Below are positions 12,508-24,091 of a stretch of 60,000 nucleotides of DNA, one piece after another. The translations under genes and the position numbers were made by a program. Where the stretch lies: contig OU612068.1 of the NCBI GenBank assembly GCA_914767715.1, positions 15,626,001 through 15,686,000 on the forward strand, read 5' to 3'. Each line of letters begins with the position of its first letter. Position 1 is the first letter of the stretch. The DNA comes from Membranipora membranacea (Eukaryota; Bryozoa; Gymnolaemata; Cheilostomatida; Membraniporidae). The notes beneath the pieces are model-generated. The model ran no database searches. It was given only the letters and a program-made list of their open reading frames with translations, and was not told the origin of the DNA.

Positions 12508-15500
12508 ATGGAGACTGAGAAAAGATATTCAGCCACATCATTTGCATTCTATGCTGTTGATGAAAACAACCAGTAAGTGAGTGGAAATTGTTGGAATCCA
12601 ACACCACCTGTCTGCACTTTTCTTGGTTGGTGAGACTGTGAGCAACCAACAATTGAACAAGCCATGCCCATTAATTGATGCTTTGAAATTCACAACAGTA
12701 CTAAATCAGTCTGAAACTCTAGTGTATTCAACCCAATATTGGTCTTTACTAAATCACTTTCCATAGCAGCAAAATACAAATAGGCTCACAAAAGAGTGGT
12801 GACACAAAGGTACACAACAACAATCAATGGATACCCATGAATGAATAAGAAATCCTGCAGTCTACTAGCTAGACAGACTTTTAAAGTATCACCTTTCAAA
12901 TGCTTTTTGTTATTCATTATTTCAGGGAACTAATTCCATAAGATAGATAAGTTCAATAAATGTAAGCCTAGAGCGTGCATATCACATAAACATAAGTATA
13001 GGATTGTAACCTTGCAAAGAGTTGGATTATGCTGTCCTAATATAACCAATACATACATTTGATTTTTTACTATGTAAATTTAGACTGACTGTTTCAATCA
13101 CAGATTAACAAGTGTGCTGACAACTTTACCTCAAAGCAACGATGAAGACTTGAAGAAGACAATAGAGCAGCGACTATCCAGAGGATCTGTATTTACTGGA
13201 TCCGGACAAATCGTGACTGTTGATCTCGGGTGAGTGATTACAGTTACAGAGACTGTCAAAAACACTGACCTTTATTTAAAAACGCAAAAAGTTGATCTAA
13301 GTTTAAGAAGTGTTCTCAATGTTGCTTTAAATCAGGATGATGGCTCTATTGAACGCTGATGCTTTTATTATGGTGTAGGTATCTAGCAATCCTTCCACTT
13401 CAGTTAGGAGATTCTGTCCATGGTATCCTGAACTCATTGACAGGTACAGCAGATTATGGGATAAGCTGGTCATGTAGAGAATTATATTATAATAAATAAT
13501 CATATTCCCATTGTCGATGAGCAGAGTGATATTTCAGCGATGAGAATATCTATATTCAATTGATCGTGAATTACGGTCTCTTTGATGATGAATTACAGTT
13601 CTCTTTGTTTTTTGCACAGAATTGAACCTGCTAACTGCTATTTCTGTCTACTTGCTGCAAACGAAGGTATAGAAACAAATCAGTATGTTGTATGCTTCAT
13701 CACCGAGTGCGACCGTGGTCTAGACTCATTTCGTAACCAACTCGACCAACACGCACTGAAAATAGAATCAATCATCAAAGACACTGTGAGTGATCTTAAC
13801 TTAACCGGTGAATGTAAGTTAATTGTTAGATTATAACGTGACAAATAATATATGAAGGCTTTTAAGATAAGTATAACTCATCATGGTCCAACATAGATTT
13901 CCATCTGATGGCTCAGGAGAAAATCCTACTGAGAGTATGATTTCCGTAGGGCTTGCTGTTCAGCTGTGTGATATCCTGTGTATGTATGTATGTACCATAA
14001 ACATATCAGTACTTATTAATATGTTAATAGTGTGTACAGATGCTTACCATTTCTTTGCATACCCTAGCATAGTTTGCATGTGACTTTTTTATTTCAGCTC
14101 AAAGAGGAGATAAAGTCTGCAGTGAAGCCGCTACTTGATAGCTGGTACAGGGACTGTCTGCTCTTTATTGTGGAATGTGTGAAAATACTGGGAAAAGATA
14201 TCAAATATGTCATATATAATGTAAATATCCTACCATAGGCTTCCCAAGGCTCTCAATAACGTTAAGGTCTAGAATAAAATTTCGATAATTGGTTTGTCTT
14301 ACCGGTGCATACTGTAATTTATTATCTATTTATGGCTCATAGGGAGTGTGCAATTATTGTATCCAATTCAATCTGCTTGTCAATCTTGTTGATGTCTTTA
14401 CATATTGATAATCGATGCAATCCATACAATATTTATTTACATTTTGTAGGCTGTTGGGAATGGTCAGATCAGTGTTGATACAGATGATAAACAGTTTGAA
14501 AATGACATTGAAAAGTAAGTGGAATATCCACGACCACAGTATGTTGCTCTGAATATCTGGCATGTTGCAAGGCCCAATTTCTCAATACACATAGATTATA
14601 GAGAATTTCTTTCTAGACAAACACTTCCCTTGTAAGTGTTAGGATCCACAAACCATCACCATTATCTCCTGTATGCGCAGATTATAATCCACGTCTATTA
14701 TTATACCATAAGTTGATAAATAAAGTTTCTTTTAATGTAGATTTCACTCAAGTTGTACCCTCTCAGCTCTTCTTAGTACCACCTCTGAGTCATCAGAGAG
14801 CAGTGATACATCCGGCTCACTCATAGACCTCAATCCTGAACCGCACACAAAAACTAAACGAATAGTTGATATACTCTGTGTCACCTACAAAAGCAAACAA
14901 GTCTCATTCAGTCACAAATGTGAGTATTATCTATCACAAAGCTAGAAAAAAAGGAATATTACATCTCCAACTGATTTTTTTGTTCAGAAAACTGATAAAC
15001 CTCACTGCCTCGCCTCGCCAAGAGATAAACTGAGATACTGGAAGACTGATATATCATATTTCTACCCGCCTCCCCAGCCAGTCAATTAAGTTATGAGACG
15101 CTGTCATGAAAGGTGTCAATTTCACTTGTCTAAGGGGGTATTCTAGTGTAATTTTGCTAGCCCTGTTCACACTACTACTTGCTACTGTGGCGATGTCACC
15201 AATCTCCCTGATGTCACTGACTTCTGAAAAACAACTTTGAAGTTGTCCGCATGTGTATGTTGAGCGAATAATCTATTCCTGTGCAATAATCAACTCTGCA
15301 CAGCAAATCAATGCTCTATAGATAAAGCTTTGAATGTGAAATCATCTATATGTTCAGACATTTAGATTATATATAAAATAACATTGGTATTATTTGAAAT
15401 ACTGGTTTTGCAGTGTTCAATAAAATATGAATTGGTTTTGTTTTGGTGTTGATTTGTTAACCTAACGAGCTCTACACCCTTAGTTTCTGCTTCTCTTCAC

Positions 15501-16787
15501 AGCTTGCACAGATTTTTGTGAGCGCTGGGCTCAGGGATTACTGGAGAAGTTTGCTTACTCATTAGCTGAAGAGAGTGAGATAAACCCAATCAACCTGAAA
15601 ACTATTAGTGAAACATTTAAACTCAAGGTATGTGTGATGCATGATGACAATGTATGATTCAAGGTATATTTATAAAACAGATCATTTCCTTCTTAACCTT
15701 GTGGATATTTCACTTTCTCTTTTTTTTGATATTTTTAATAATGATTGCTTAAAACGACTATCCTTATTTATCCAAGGCAGTGAATAGACCATTAACGGGC
15801 TAAAAAAAGGCGTCTCAGATCGAATATTTGAAGACATATTCTGTCTACTAGTTCAGTTATGAGCTCTCTTCAAATAATATGCCAAATAATATTCAAAATT
15901 ATGGAAAAACCCTTTAAGCCTTTAACCCAAGTGAGCCTGCACATAGAAAACTTTGCAGACTTGTAAATAATGCAATAAAAATCTGATAGCGTTTCGGTTC
16001 CAACTCACCGCCTATTTTTTGACATTTTTCAGAGATATTCCATTATTGATATTCTTTTGGTAAGACTGGACTTCACCTGAACATGTGATGCATTTATTTG
16101 GGGAGCTTGGTCAATAATGTGCACTGTATGTATAGCACAGGCCCCAACTTACCCGCTTTATTTGGACATATTTCAGATAAATACCATCATTGAATTCATT
16201 TTGCTAATGTTTTTTTATCGAGATGATGCGTTGTTGACCTAAGCATGCCTTTATTTCGGGAACTTGGCCAATAGCGAGTATTTAAGTCACACCAAAGTAA
16301 TGTAACACTGAAGACTGTTTTCCTACTGTCTGCTTTGTTTTGCTTTGCAGACAATCCAGGATATGAATACATTGAAGAGAATTGTGAAAGAAGCAGAACT
16401 AGATTTCTATGCACTGTATAGGTATGTTTCTTCATGACTTAAACGCTATTCATGTGACCAGGATGTGACCATCATTCATTGTCGATTGGCTCAGGGAAAT
16501 GCTATATAATGATTAATGAGCTTGCAGTGTCGATAAAGACGCAACAAACTTAGATGAGCAGACAAATTCCATCATCATACCTTCTGTACTTTCAGTAACT
16601 ATCCCCGTTAGTTTGTTGATGGTTGACACCATGCACACCATGATTTTTTAGATCTCAGATATTTGTGAGGAATTCCGGTAATAGTCAGATATTACTGATG
16701 CATGCTATGAATGAGGAACAGAACACTGAAGCTATGACTATTCTAAAGCTGCTCGAACAGAAGAGTACATCTGCACCTGTAGCCTAA
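12508..16787 (+). CDS. Unrecognised protein, about 359 residues, multi-exon
   Basis: I do not recognise this family. Exons: 12508-12572, 13104-13229, 13379-13443, 13620-13666, 13708-13785, 14098-14220, 14450-14514, 14741-14919, 15503-15627, 16351-16421, 16652-16787, stop TAA 16785-16787, AATAAA at 16839. The phases close with this set, total 1080 nt. The protein starts METEKRYSATSFAFYAV and has no signal peptide or obvious membrane helix. It is mostly mixed helical sequence, with a Ser/Glu-rich acidic stretch around the middle (TTSESSESSDTSG) and a helical C-terminus (DMNTLKRIVKEAELDFYALY). The middle is uncertain: 13621-13815 is also open without a break in another frame that looks equally protein-like, but that reading does not join its neighbours by GT/AG splicing. 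The model used needs a very short 41-bp intron (13667-13707). Confidence 0.75.
15157..15172 (+). repeat. Solo end of the 89-bp hairpin family
   Basis: CTAGCCCTGTTCACAC is identical to the terminus of the element at 4299-4387. No matching inverted end is visible downstream, so this is a fragment or a diverged copy. Confidence 0.55.
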
Positions 16788-19700
16788 TCTGTCACCATTT
16801 TTTACCATATTCTAGTCAAGTATAGAGTGATAGCCTCAAATAAAATGCAATCCTTTCCATGTGGTAAACTGTCTCAGATGTAATTATCGGAAGTCCTCAA
16901 TTTGATATTGTAATTGGCAGCTGTATCCCACTGTTGGACAAGTTTCAAAATTAGAGCTCTGCAAGCATCCTTAAAACGGTGAATGGTGAAATATTGACCT
17001 ATACTATTGATTCAACTCCCACAATACGCGATTCCAACATTCTGTACCAAGACATTCCCATAGTTGTTTATGACCTGAACAGATATCACAGACCCTATGA
17101 TTGTATTATATTAAATTATTATTATTATTGTTAAGAAATTATATCTGGTTCTTAAATGATCAGATTTATGTCTGTCTGATTGTTTTTCCCATTACTCTTG
17201 TCATTTCACACAACTTATTGTCAAGAGCAGGGTGTTTGCATTATGTCATATACAAATCATCCTCAAAATGTCTGAGCCTCTCTCACATTGATAAGTTTCA
17301 CTGAAAATATTGAGCAAACTGATGATTCAGTAGGTTACAGTTTGTGTAACTGTTAGTCAGACTATTTAAAACATCTGGCCAGTTGGAAGATTTTCATGAT
17401 TTACTATACAATAATACAATACATATTATTAATTCAGCATTGTTATCCCTCACTCAATGTTTTATTTTTGAGATTTTGTACAATTATTCTATTATTTATA
17501 TTCCAAAATTTCCAGGTGCTATGCTATGCAGCTCGTTTATAATAATAAAGTACATCATAACCCTTCAAAGAATCTTGGTATTTATATGTTTAGCCTGTCT
17601 TGACAAGCTTTGTTCCTCAGGGGGGGGGGGGGTTTCCAAGACAGGCTTACGATTGGTTCTATAGCTGACCTTACCCAGGGATGAAGTGGTACCTATACTG
17701 CCCTATGCACCGTATAGGGAGGGGGATATTAGCCCTCAACTGCTTACATTCCTGTACATTGATTTTTAAGCCTACTATCTTACATTTACCAGTCTTATTT
17801 CTTCTAAATATCCAATGAACAACTACCGTCACCATGTAACATCTAACTACCTTCCTTATGAAATGAAATGCAAGAACTCATCAATTCAGTTTGGGCACCG
17901 AAACTAGAATATGCTACACAGTTGTGAGACCTCTCGTACCCCTAGACATATATACAGCTTAACTTACATAATATTTACCACTACATCCCTCACCTTATCA
18001 CTTGTTTTTAAAAGGGAGTTCAAGTACTGTGACCCCTAAAACATAGTAATTCTGAACCTCCAATAGGGAAAAATCAAACTGTGATGCCCAGGGAGTTTTT
18101 CCCCATTCCCGGATATATCTGATCAGAGGGTTTGTTCCAATCTGATATTACTACTTCATACTAAACAGGAGTTGTCTTTTCACTGAACTTTAAACTATTA
18201 CATGAATAGCCCTAGAACCATGAACTAGTAATCATCACTTATTTCAAGTCATTAAATCACGAAGAACTACAGGCTAGTGTTAAAATAGTATTGTATAGCT
18301 GTCACTTTATTAAGCCTGGACACACCTCTCAAAGCTGCTGCCTTTTAGCGCACAGAAGTAACTTAACTCATGAAAAGCAGAACTGTTTGCTGACACTCAC
18401 TTGGGTAGGTATTTTGTTGGTTATTTTGATGTTTCATATACTTGTAGTAATGGAGTCATCTACGTAAATAGTGGTTGATTATTGCGTTTATGTTTATATC
18501 TGTGTTCATGCCGTCGAGGAAGTACAGTTTGCTGGCAGCTCTGACTGAACAGATTGGCGTTCAGTGAAAATTATGATATGGTTCTGTCGCCACTGTAAAT
18601 CTTATACACAAGACTCATATTTTAGAGACTGGTCTTACGTTGCTTGTAATAACCGTGCATTTGTGGCATATGTATAGCATGGAATAAAACTTCTCATCGC
18701 CACTCTCTGTTCTGGGTTATGAGTATGTTGACAAACCTTGAACCAAGTAAATTTGATACCAACACCGCTATTATCCATGTGTTAGCTTATATATATTATA
18801 TACCAAACAATCCTTACAGGCTACACAGCACACTGATGCAGGCAGCAGGGCTGAGAAATATTGTAAGGGCTAGGTCACATGTTTCGCAGGTTTTTCATCT
18901 ACATATACAGTTTGTCTTTATCATTTAAAATTTAGTCTTCATTACTTCATATTATTATTATCACGGAGTATATTATGAATATTATGTAGTGTACTGCAGC
19001 TACAACATACATCAGTTACACTTTTACTGGAATGTACTGATGACAAAGCAATGAGCCATAACAATTATCGCTCAGTGAGCTCAGAGTTATTGTGTCAACA
19101 GAGATAAGCTCTAGTTCTATTGTGTGGCCTTTCATTTCTATGTTTTGATAGAAATTGATCCCTTCTATTGTTGCTGTCAGTTCAGTGGCCGCACTTGTCT
19201 AGTAAGCCAATTTGTCGAGAACATTGGACACATCAGCCTTGCCATACATGGACCATTCTCTTGTTTTGTTCCTGCTCTCGATATGTAAGATTACTCTCTT
19301 TTTACACTTGATAGTATTTGTTTTAATGTGGTTTTAGTTTGATATTTTTATTTATAATTATCAACTGGCTCCAATTTGCTGAAGTTGTAAGCAACATGTC
19401 TGGTTTTACAATGGCAGTCAGCAGATCAGTTGTTAAGGCCTGGCATGTGTGAACAGCCTGCCAACTGAATCACAAACAATTTGGCTTATTACGCATTTGA
19501 GTAAATATGCTTGAGACAACAAGCATCACACACATATAAACATGTATGTAAATGTACGTACAAAACTGCAAACTTCCTTTTACATTTGAGCTGATTATCA
19601 CAATGTAAGGTGATATAAACTTATGATAGGTCAGAAAGGGAATATGGGAAGTTACCCTGAGAAGATTAGGCTAGTGATGCAACAGCACAACAACCTGCGG

Positions 19701-20081
19701 TGACACAAGAGTTGGTATTCCCGTGCTGTGATAGAATCTTTTCACTCCAGATCGAGACAGATAAACATTATAACTGACTTCCTCTTTAGTGATGATAAGT
19801 AGCAGCAACACAACAAAATCATTAGTATATATACAGTGTGCCAAGTAGTACCTGTATTTATTATCATTTATCAGCGTGTCAGTTATATCTGCTCTTTTCT
19901 AGGCTCCCTTGATATTGTCTGAATCAAGATAAACTGATTGTCGAGATTGGAGGACGCTCAAGGAGACAGGAATATTAGCAAGCACTGCCTGACCAGACCT
20001 GACCAGAACGCTCTCACTGGGTATACAGTGGCTGGCACCACTAGATGTAATATTACCTTAATGACAGTACCAACATAGGAT
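16788..20081. other. Non-coding stretch between genes
   Basis: AT-rich sequence with only short, low-complexity open frames and no recognisable domain. It holds the 3' UTR of the upstream gene, a G13 homopolymer near 17620 within a weak inverted repeat (AGCCTGTCTTG / CAAGACAGGCT), and presumably the promoter and 5' UTR of the ARL4 gene near its right end. Confidence 0.6.
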
Positions 20082-23000
20082 ATGGGTGCACAGCAGTCGT
20101 CAGGCGGATTGGGAAATCTTTTCACCTCAACGGCTCATCATGTTGTAATGCTGGGACTGGACAGTGCTGGTAAAACTACAGGTAACATGCTCTATGAACT
20201 TTAGGTTTAAGAAATAGACAGATTTCAGATACCGATGTGTCATATCACCACTGGATATCATAATTTTGTGCGCTCAACAGTTGATGTTTGGTCTTTTATC
20301 ATCCACCCTCACATCAGAGCTTATCTGATCAAATTAGCCTACAGAGTGGATGGAGCAACTCCGAATGCAAACGAATGGGTTTGATTTGCGAGCACTGTAG
20401 GTGGTTGAAGATAATTGATTGCCACCACCATACCATCTCTTGTTAGTTACATCTACTCATTTCATTCACCTCTGATCTTTCAACTTCCCACTGAGTTACT
20501 TTTTGAACCTGCAGCATACTTGTAATAGGCAAATATATCAATCCAGATATTATATCATCTGTAACTGCAGGTGTTTGGTGCTAAACAACCATAATTGTTC
20601 AATGAGCAGAGGCCCGGCTCATAACCTCATGTGTAATGAGAACTTTCTTACTTGTTCTGGTTGCTGAACTTATCTGTCCTGTTGTAAATATACCGGAAGC
20701 ATCTGTGTGGGCAGATTACAAGCCCGACGAGTCACTTTTTTTTCAGGATCTGTTAAATTAATTCTTTTACTGCCCTTTAGAGTCTGACCAGAGAGTGTCT
20801 ATTATCTATAGGCTCTGGTCTGACCATAAAACCAATTCACTGACTGAGTGCATTATGTGATCCTATTTGCAGGAGTTTGTACTTGTTTGATGAATTGGGA
20901 TTCAGCTGTAGGCCCCATGTTCCATTGATGAAGGTTCAACAACTTTTATTTCACATAATTTCTGGTCTTTTTTTGCAGTTTTATATCGGACTAAATTCGA
21001 ACAATATGTTAATACAGTACCAACAGTCGGCTTCAACTGTGAGAAGGTCAAGGGACAGGTCGGGAAGTCTAAAGGTGTCTATTTTACTGTTTGGGATATC
21101 GGCGGACAAGACAAACTCAGGCCATTATGGAATACATACATCCATCACACAGAAGGTAAGGTTATGGCCAACGCCAGTAGAGACGCGGGGGCCGTCGGAC
21201 GGGGAGCAAGAGTCTGGGGGGCTCAGACTAGTAGAGACCATCATGGCTGTAATATTACAATCGGTCACTTTGATCATCTAATCGGTAGTATTATGTCATG
21301 CCACTATAGAAGACATCTGCAGCATGAGTATTCGTGGAGCAAGTTCAGTCAATTCAACAATCTTCACAGGGAAGAATGAAATTCCAAAACATTTCCTGGC
21401 TCTTTGATATCCATAATTTGAATATTCTCCAGGGACTGAAAATTAGATTTTTACTGGCATCAATGTCAATTCAATATCAGGGTCATTATATGGATTATTA
21501 AGTGGTGATGATGATGATAATTCCGGACAATCTCTGGCTGTCGTAATAGTATTGGGCTTATCAACTTTCAATCACAAGTCCAACAAGTTCACAACACAGC
21601 ATACTGTTTTGATATTGAATTTTGTGAGCACATTTGACATATCTAGGCTGTCATTACAAACTCATCGGCCATACTGTATTGGCTGTAATGGAATGTGTGT
21701 AATTACAATATCAGAATTTTCACTGTCCATTTGATAGTTTATCCAAAGATTCTAAAATCATTGGCTTGAGTTTCCTTGTCATCTTACGAACTTATATGGC
21801 GTGTAATCCATCTACTGAGCCAAGTTATGCTTGGGATGACTATGGCAACAACCAAAAAGTGATTTTATCAGCAAACACAAAGTTGAATTTTTTGTTTTAC
21901 AATTGTTTTGTTTTATAATTAATACTCTGCAATGTATATATGCCCAACCAGTTTGGTCATATATAACTCAACAACTTGTTGACGAATGTCGAATGGTTGC
22001 AGCAATGGCTCAGACATAAAGCCTCTAAGCTGTCATATGGAGCAAAAAATCCAATTTCATTTTTGGCATTGCATTACATGTATGTGGAACTGGCGATTCA
22101 ATATTTCGCTATATGCAATGTGTACTTGCATGTGTGTTATGTCAACTAAAAATTCTTATATTGATAAATTTATATTGAAATGTAGATTAATCATGCTTCT
22201 TTGAAAGCAGTTAAATTTCCTGAAATCCCCCTTTCATAACTGAAGCGGACCACAGACGAGAGTGTAATAAGCCCATCGCTAGTGCTTTTTCAAGGAAGTT
22301 ACTAACTGGAATTGAGTTGGCTCAGAGGCCTTTTCATGACCAAAACACGGCTACGTACTCATAGCTGAGTCACTGTGTTTTATATTTTACCCACCATGAC
22401 AGATTAAAATGTAAGAATGACTCATAAATTCTATTGACTTAGGATGATAATTAGGGATAATGCACCATTACACTCCTATACACAAGTGCTCTATGACACA
22501 ATTATTGGGTAGTTATAGTCTTCTCACTTCCTCACTGATGTCTAAACCTTCACTGTACTACTAGAACTAGTTATTACCTGACTAATGGACAACCTGTATT
22601 ATGCTTTTGTCATCTCAGCAGATCCTATAAATTAGCTTCTCATATCTCCTCTGAGTATGTGATGTTATAATGTCAACAACGTGAAGTCACAGAATTACCT
22701 GATCTGCTCTGCTTAGTTGTTCCCCTTGAAGAAACTGAAAGAGATGCCAGGGTCCACGCTTACAGTGGTGATGTTTTACAAAACATTGCTGTGTCAAAAG
22801 GGCAGTGCTCATGTGTTATGACTATCAAGCTGAGACATAGTTGCAATTATGTTTGGTTTGATGAAAATCTAAGAATTTGCGTGGCAACCTCATAGATAGT
22901 GGTTCACCCTGTCTGGCATAATACCTAACGCTGTTGACACCATAGGGGTTGCTCTTCATAAAAACAAAATGCATATATATACCATCTTCATACAACTTCT

Positions 23001-24091
23001 GCTGGTAAGGGTGTTACTTATTGTCGATACTGAGAACCTCAAATGCCACATCATATGAAACTATCAAACATAAGAGAATAATTACTGAGCAATCAGTATG
23101 GAGTTTAACACTTGTCAAAGAAATAACTTGTTATGTCATTGCAACTTCAAGTGATGAGTTAACATAATTACAGATATTTGAAGTAATCATCGTTTTTAAT
23201 TCATCTTCTGCAGCAGTGATAAACCATCAACTTTCCATTTTCCAACTGAGGGATTTCAATCAGGTTTTACATATTGTGCGCTGTGTCAAATTATAGTTCT
23301 TGTGGTCGATCGAGCTTAAATAGTATCATCTAACTGAAGGTTGCAAACTTGATGACATAACTGGCCCATTAGTTTACTCCCCACACTCTACTACCTTGAT
23401 TCTTTTGGGTTTATTTGTAAATCTGAATTGAAGCAGCAGACTCTGGGGCAGTTTACCAGCTGATAACCTCATAAGGAAAGATTTACAGACTATAATTGTT
23501 GTGATTTAAGTTGTCCTCCTAGTAAGACTGTAAGGATAACTCCATGCTTGTTATAAGTTCTTATTTTGCCAAGTATTAAAGCAAGGAGTTAAACTCCTCG
23601 ATTCAAGTAAACTATTTATTGCTGTTTTGCCCATCAGCTGAAGTGTGTTTTTTTTATATTTGTTGGTTCTTAATAATAGTCAACAAACCTGTTTCTTTTG
23701 AAGGCATCTAAGTGATGGTTATGGGTCTGTTGTATAAAACTGACATTGTCTTATTTCTCTTGCAGGTATCATATTTGTTGTGGACAGCTGTGATCATGAA
23801 CGTTTTGAGGAAGCTCGAATAGAACTTATGAAAATAGCTAAGAATGCTGAGACAATTGGAGTACCCATTGTCATTGTAGCAAACAAACAAGACTTGCCTA
23901 ATGCTCGCAGTGTGGATGAGCTTGAACGTAGTCTAACGTTACACGAACTCACCGGCACACATCCCTGGACTATTTTCCCCGCCATAGCTGTGATTGGAGA
24001 AGGACTATTTGAGTCAGTAAACTCTTTATATGAAATGATGGTCAAAGCCAAGAAGAGTAAGGGCAAGCATAAGTCAGCCTCCAAGCGATGA
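20082..24091 (+). CDS. ARL4: ADP-ribosylation factor-like GTPase, ARL4 type
   Basis: Three exons: 20082-20181, 20979-21155, 23766-24091, giving exactly 200 residues. G motifs: P-loop GLDSAGKTT, switch I region TVPTVGFN, WDIGGQ (switch II), NKQD, and a final SAK/TCAT-like loop. Glycine 2 (MGAQQSSGG) fits N-myristoylation. The C-terminus is strongly basic (KAKKSKGKHKSASKR), the hallmark of ARL4, which uses it for plasma-membrane and nuclear targeting. ARL4 proteins recruit ARNO/cytohesin to the membrane and influence actin and vesicle traffic. Vertebrate ARL4 genes have an intronless coding region; here two introns interrupt it, one of them 2.6 kb long. Kinship to ARL4 rests on the overall sequence and the basic tail. 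The paralogue (A, C or D) cannot be assigned, and an invertebrate would be expected to have one ancestral gene. Confidence 0.93.
21180..21240 (+). repeat. GC-rich dispersed repeat, copy 1
   Basis: A GC-rich block in otherwise AT-rich intron 2 of the ARL4 gene. It contains GGGGGCCGTCGGAC and GTCTGGGGGGCTCAGACTA, both shared with 27270-27320. It is bracketed by AGTAGAGAC on both sides, which looks like a 9-bp target duplication. Confidence 0.55.
23582..23600. mobile_element. 19-bp palindrome with 7-bp direct repeats (one mismatch)
   Basis: CAAGGAGTTAAACTCCTCG, flanked by ATTAAAG (23575-23581) and ATTCAAG (23601-23607). It lies in intron 2 of the ARL4 gene. Same family as 33244 and 53300. Confidence 0.65.

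Noticed and set aside
13814-14097. Small exon between 13813 and 14098 to rescue the unspliced frame
   Set aside because: No convincing acceptor-donor pair; the GTGAGT donor at 13786 solves the phase more simply.
20341-20380. GGAGCAACTCCGAATGC shared with 4808-4826
   Set aside because: 17-bp match only, no ends or flanking duplication could be defined.
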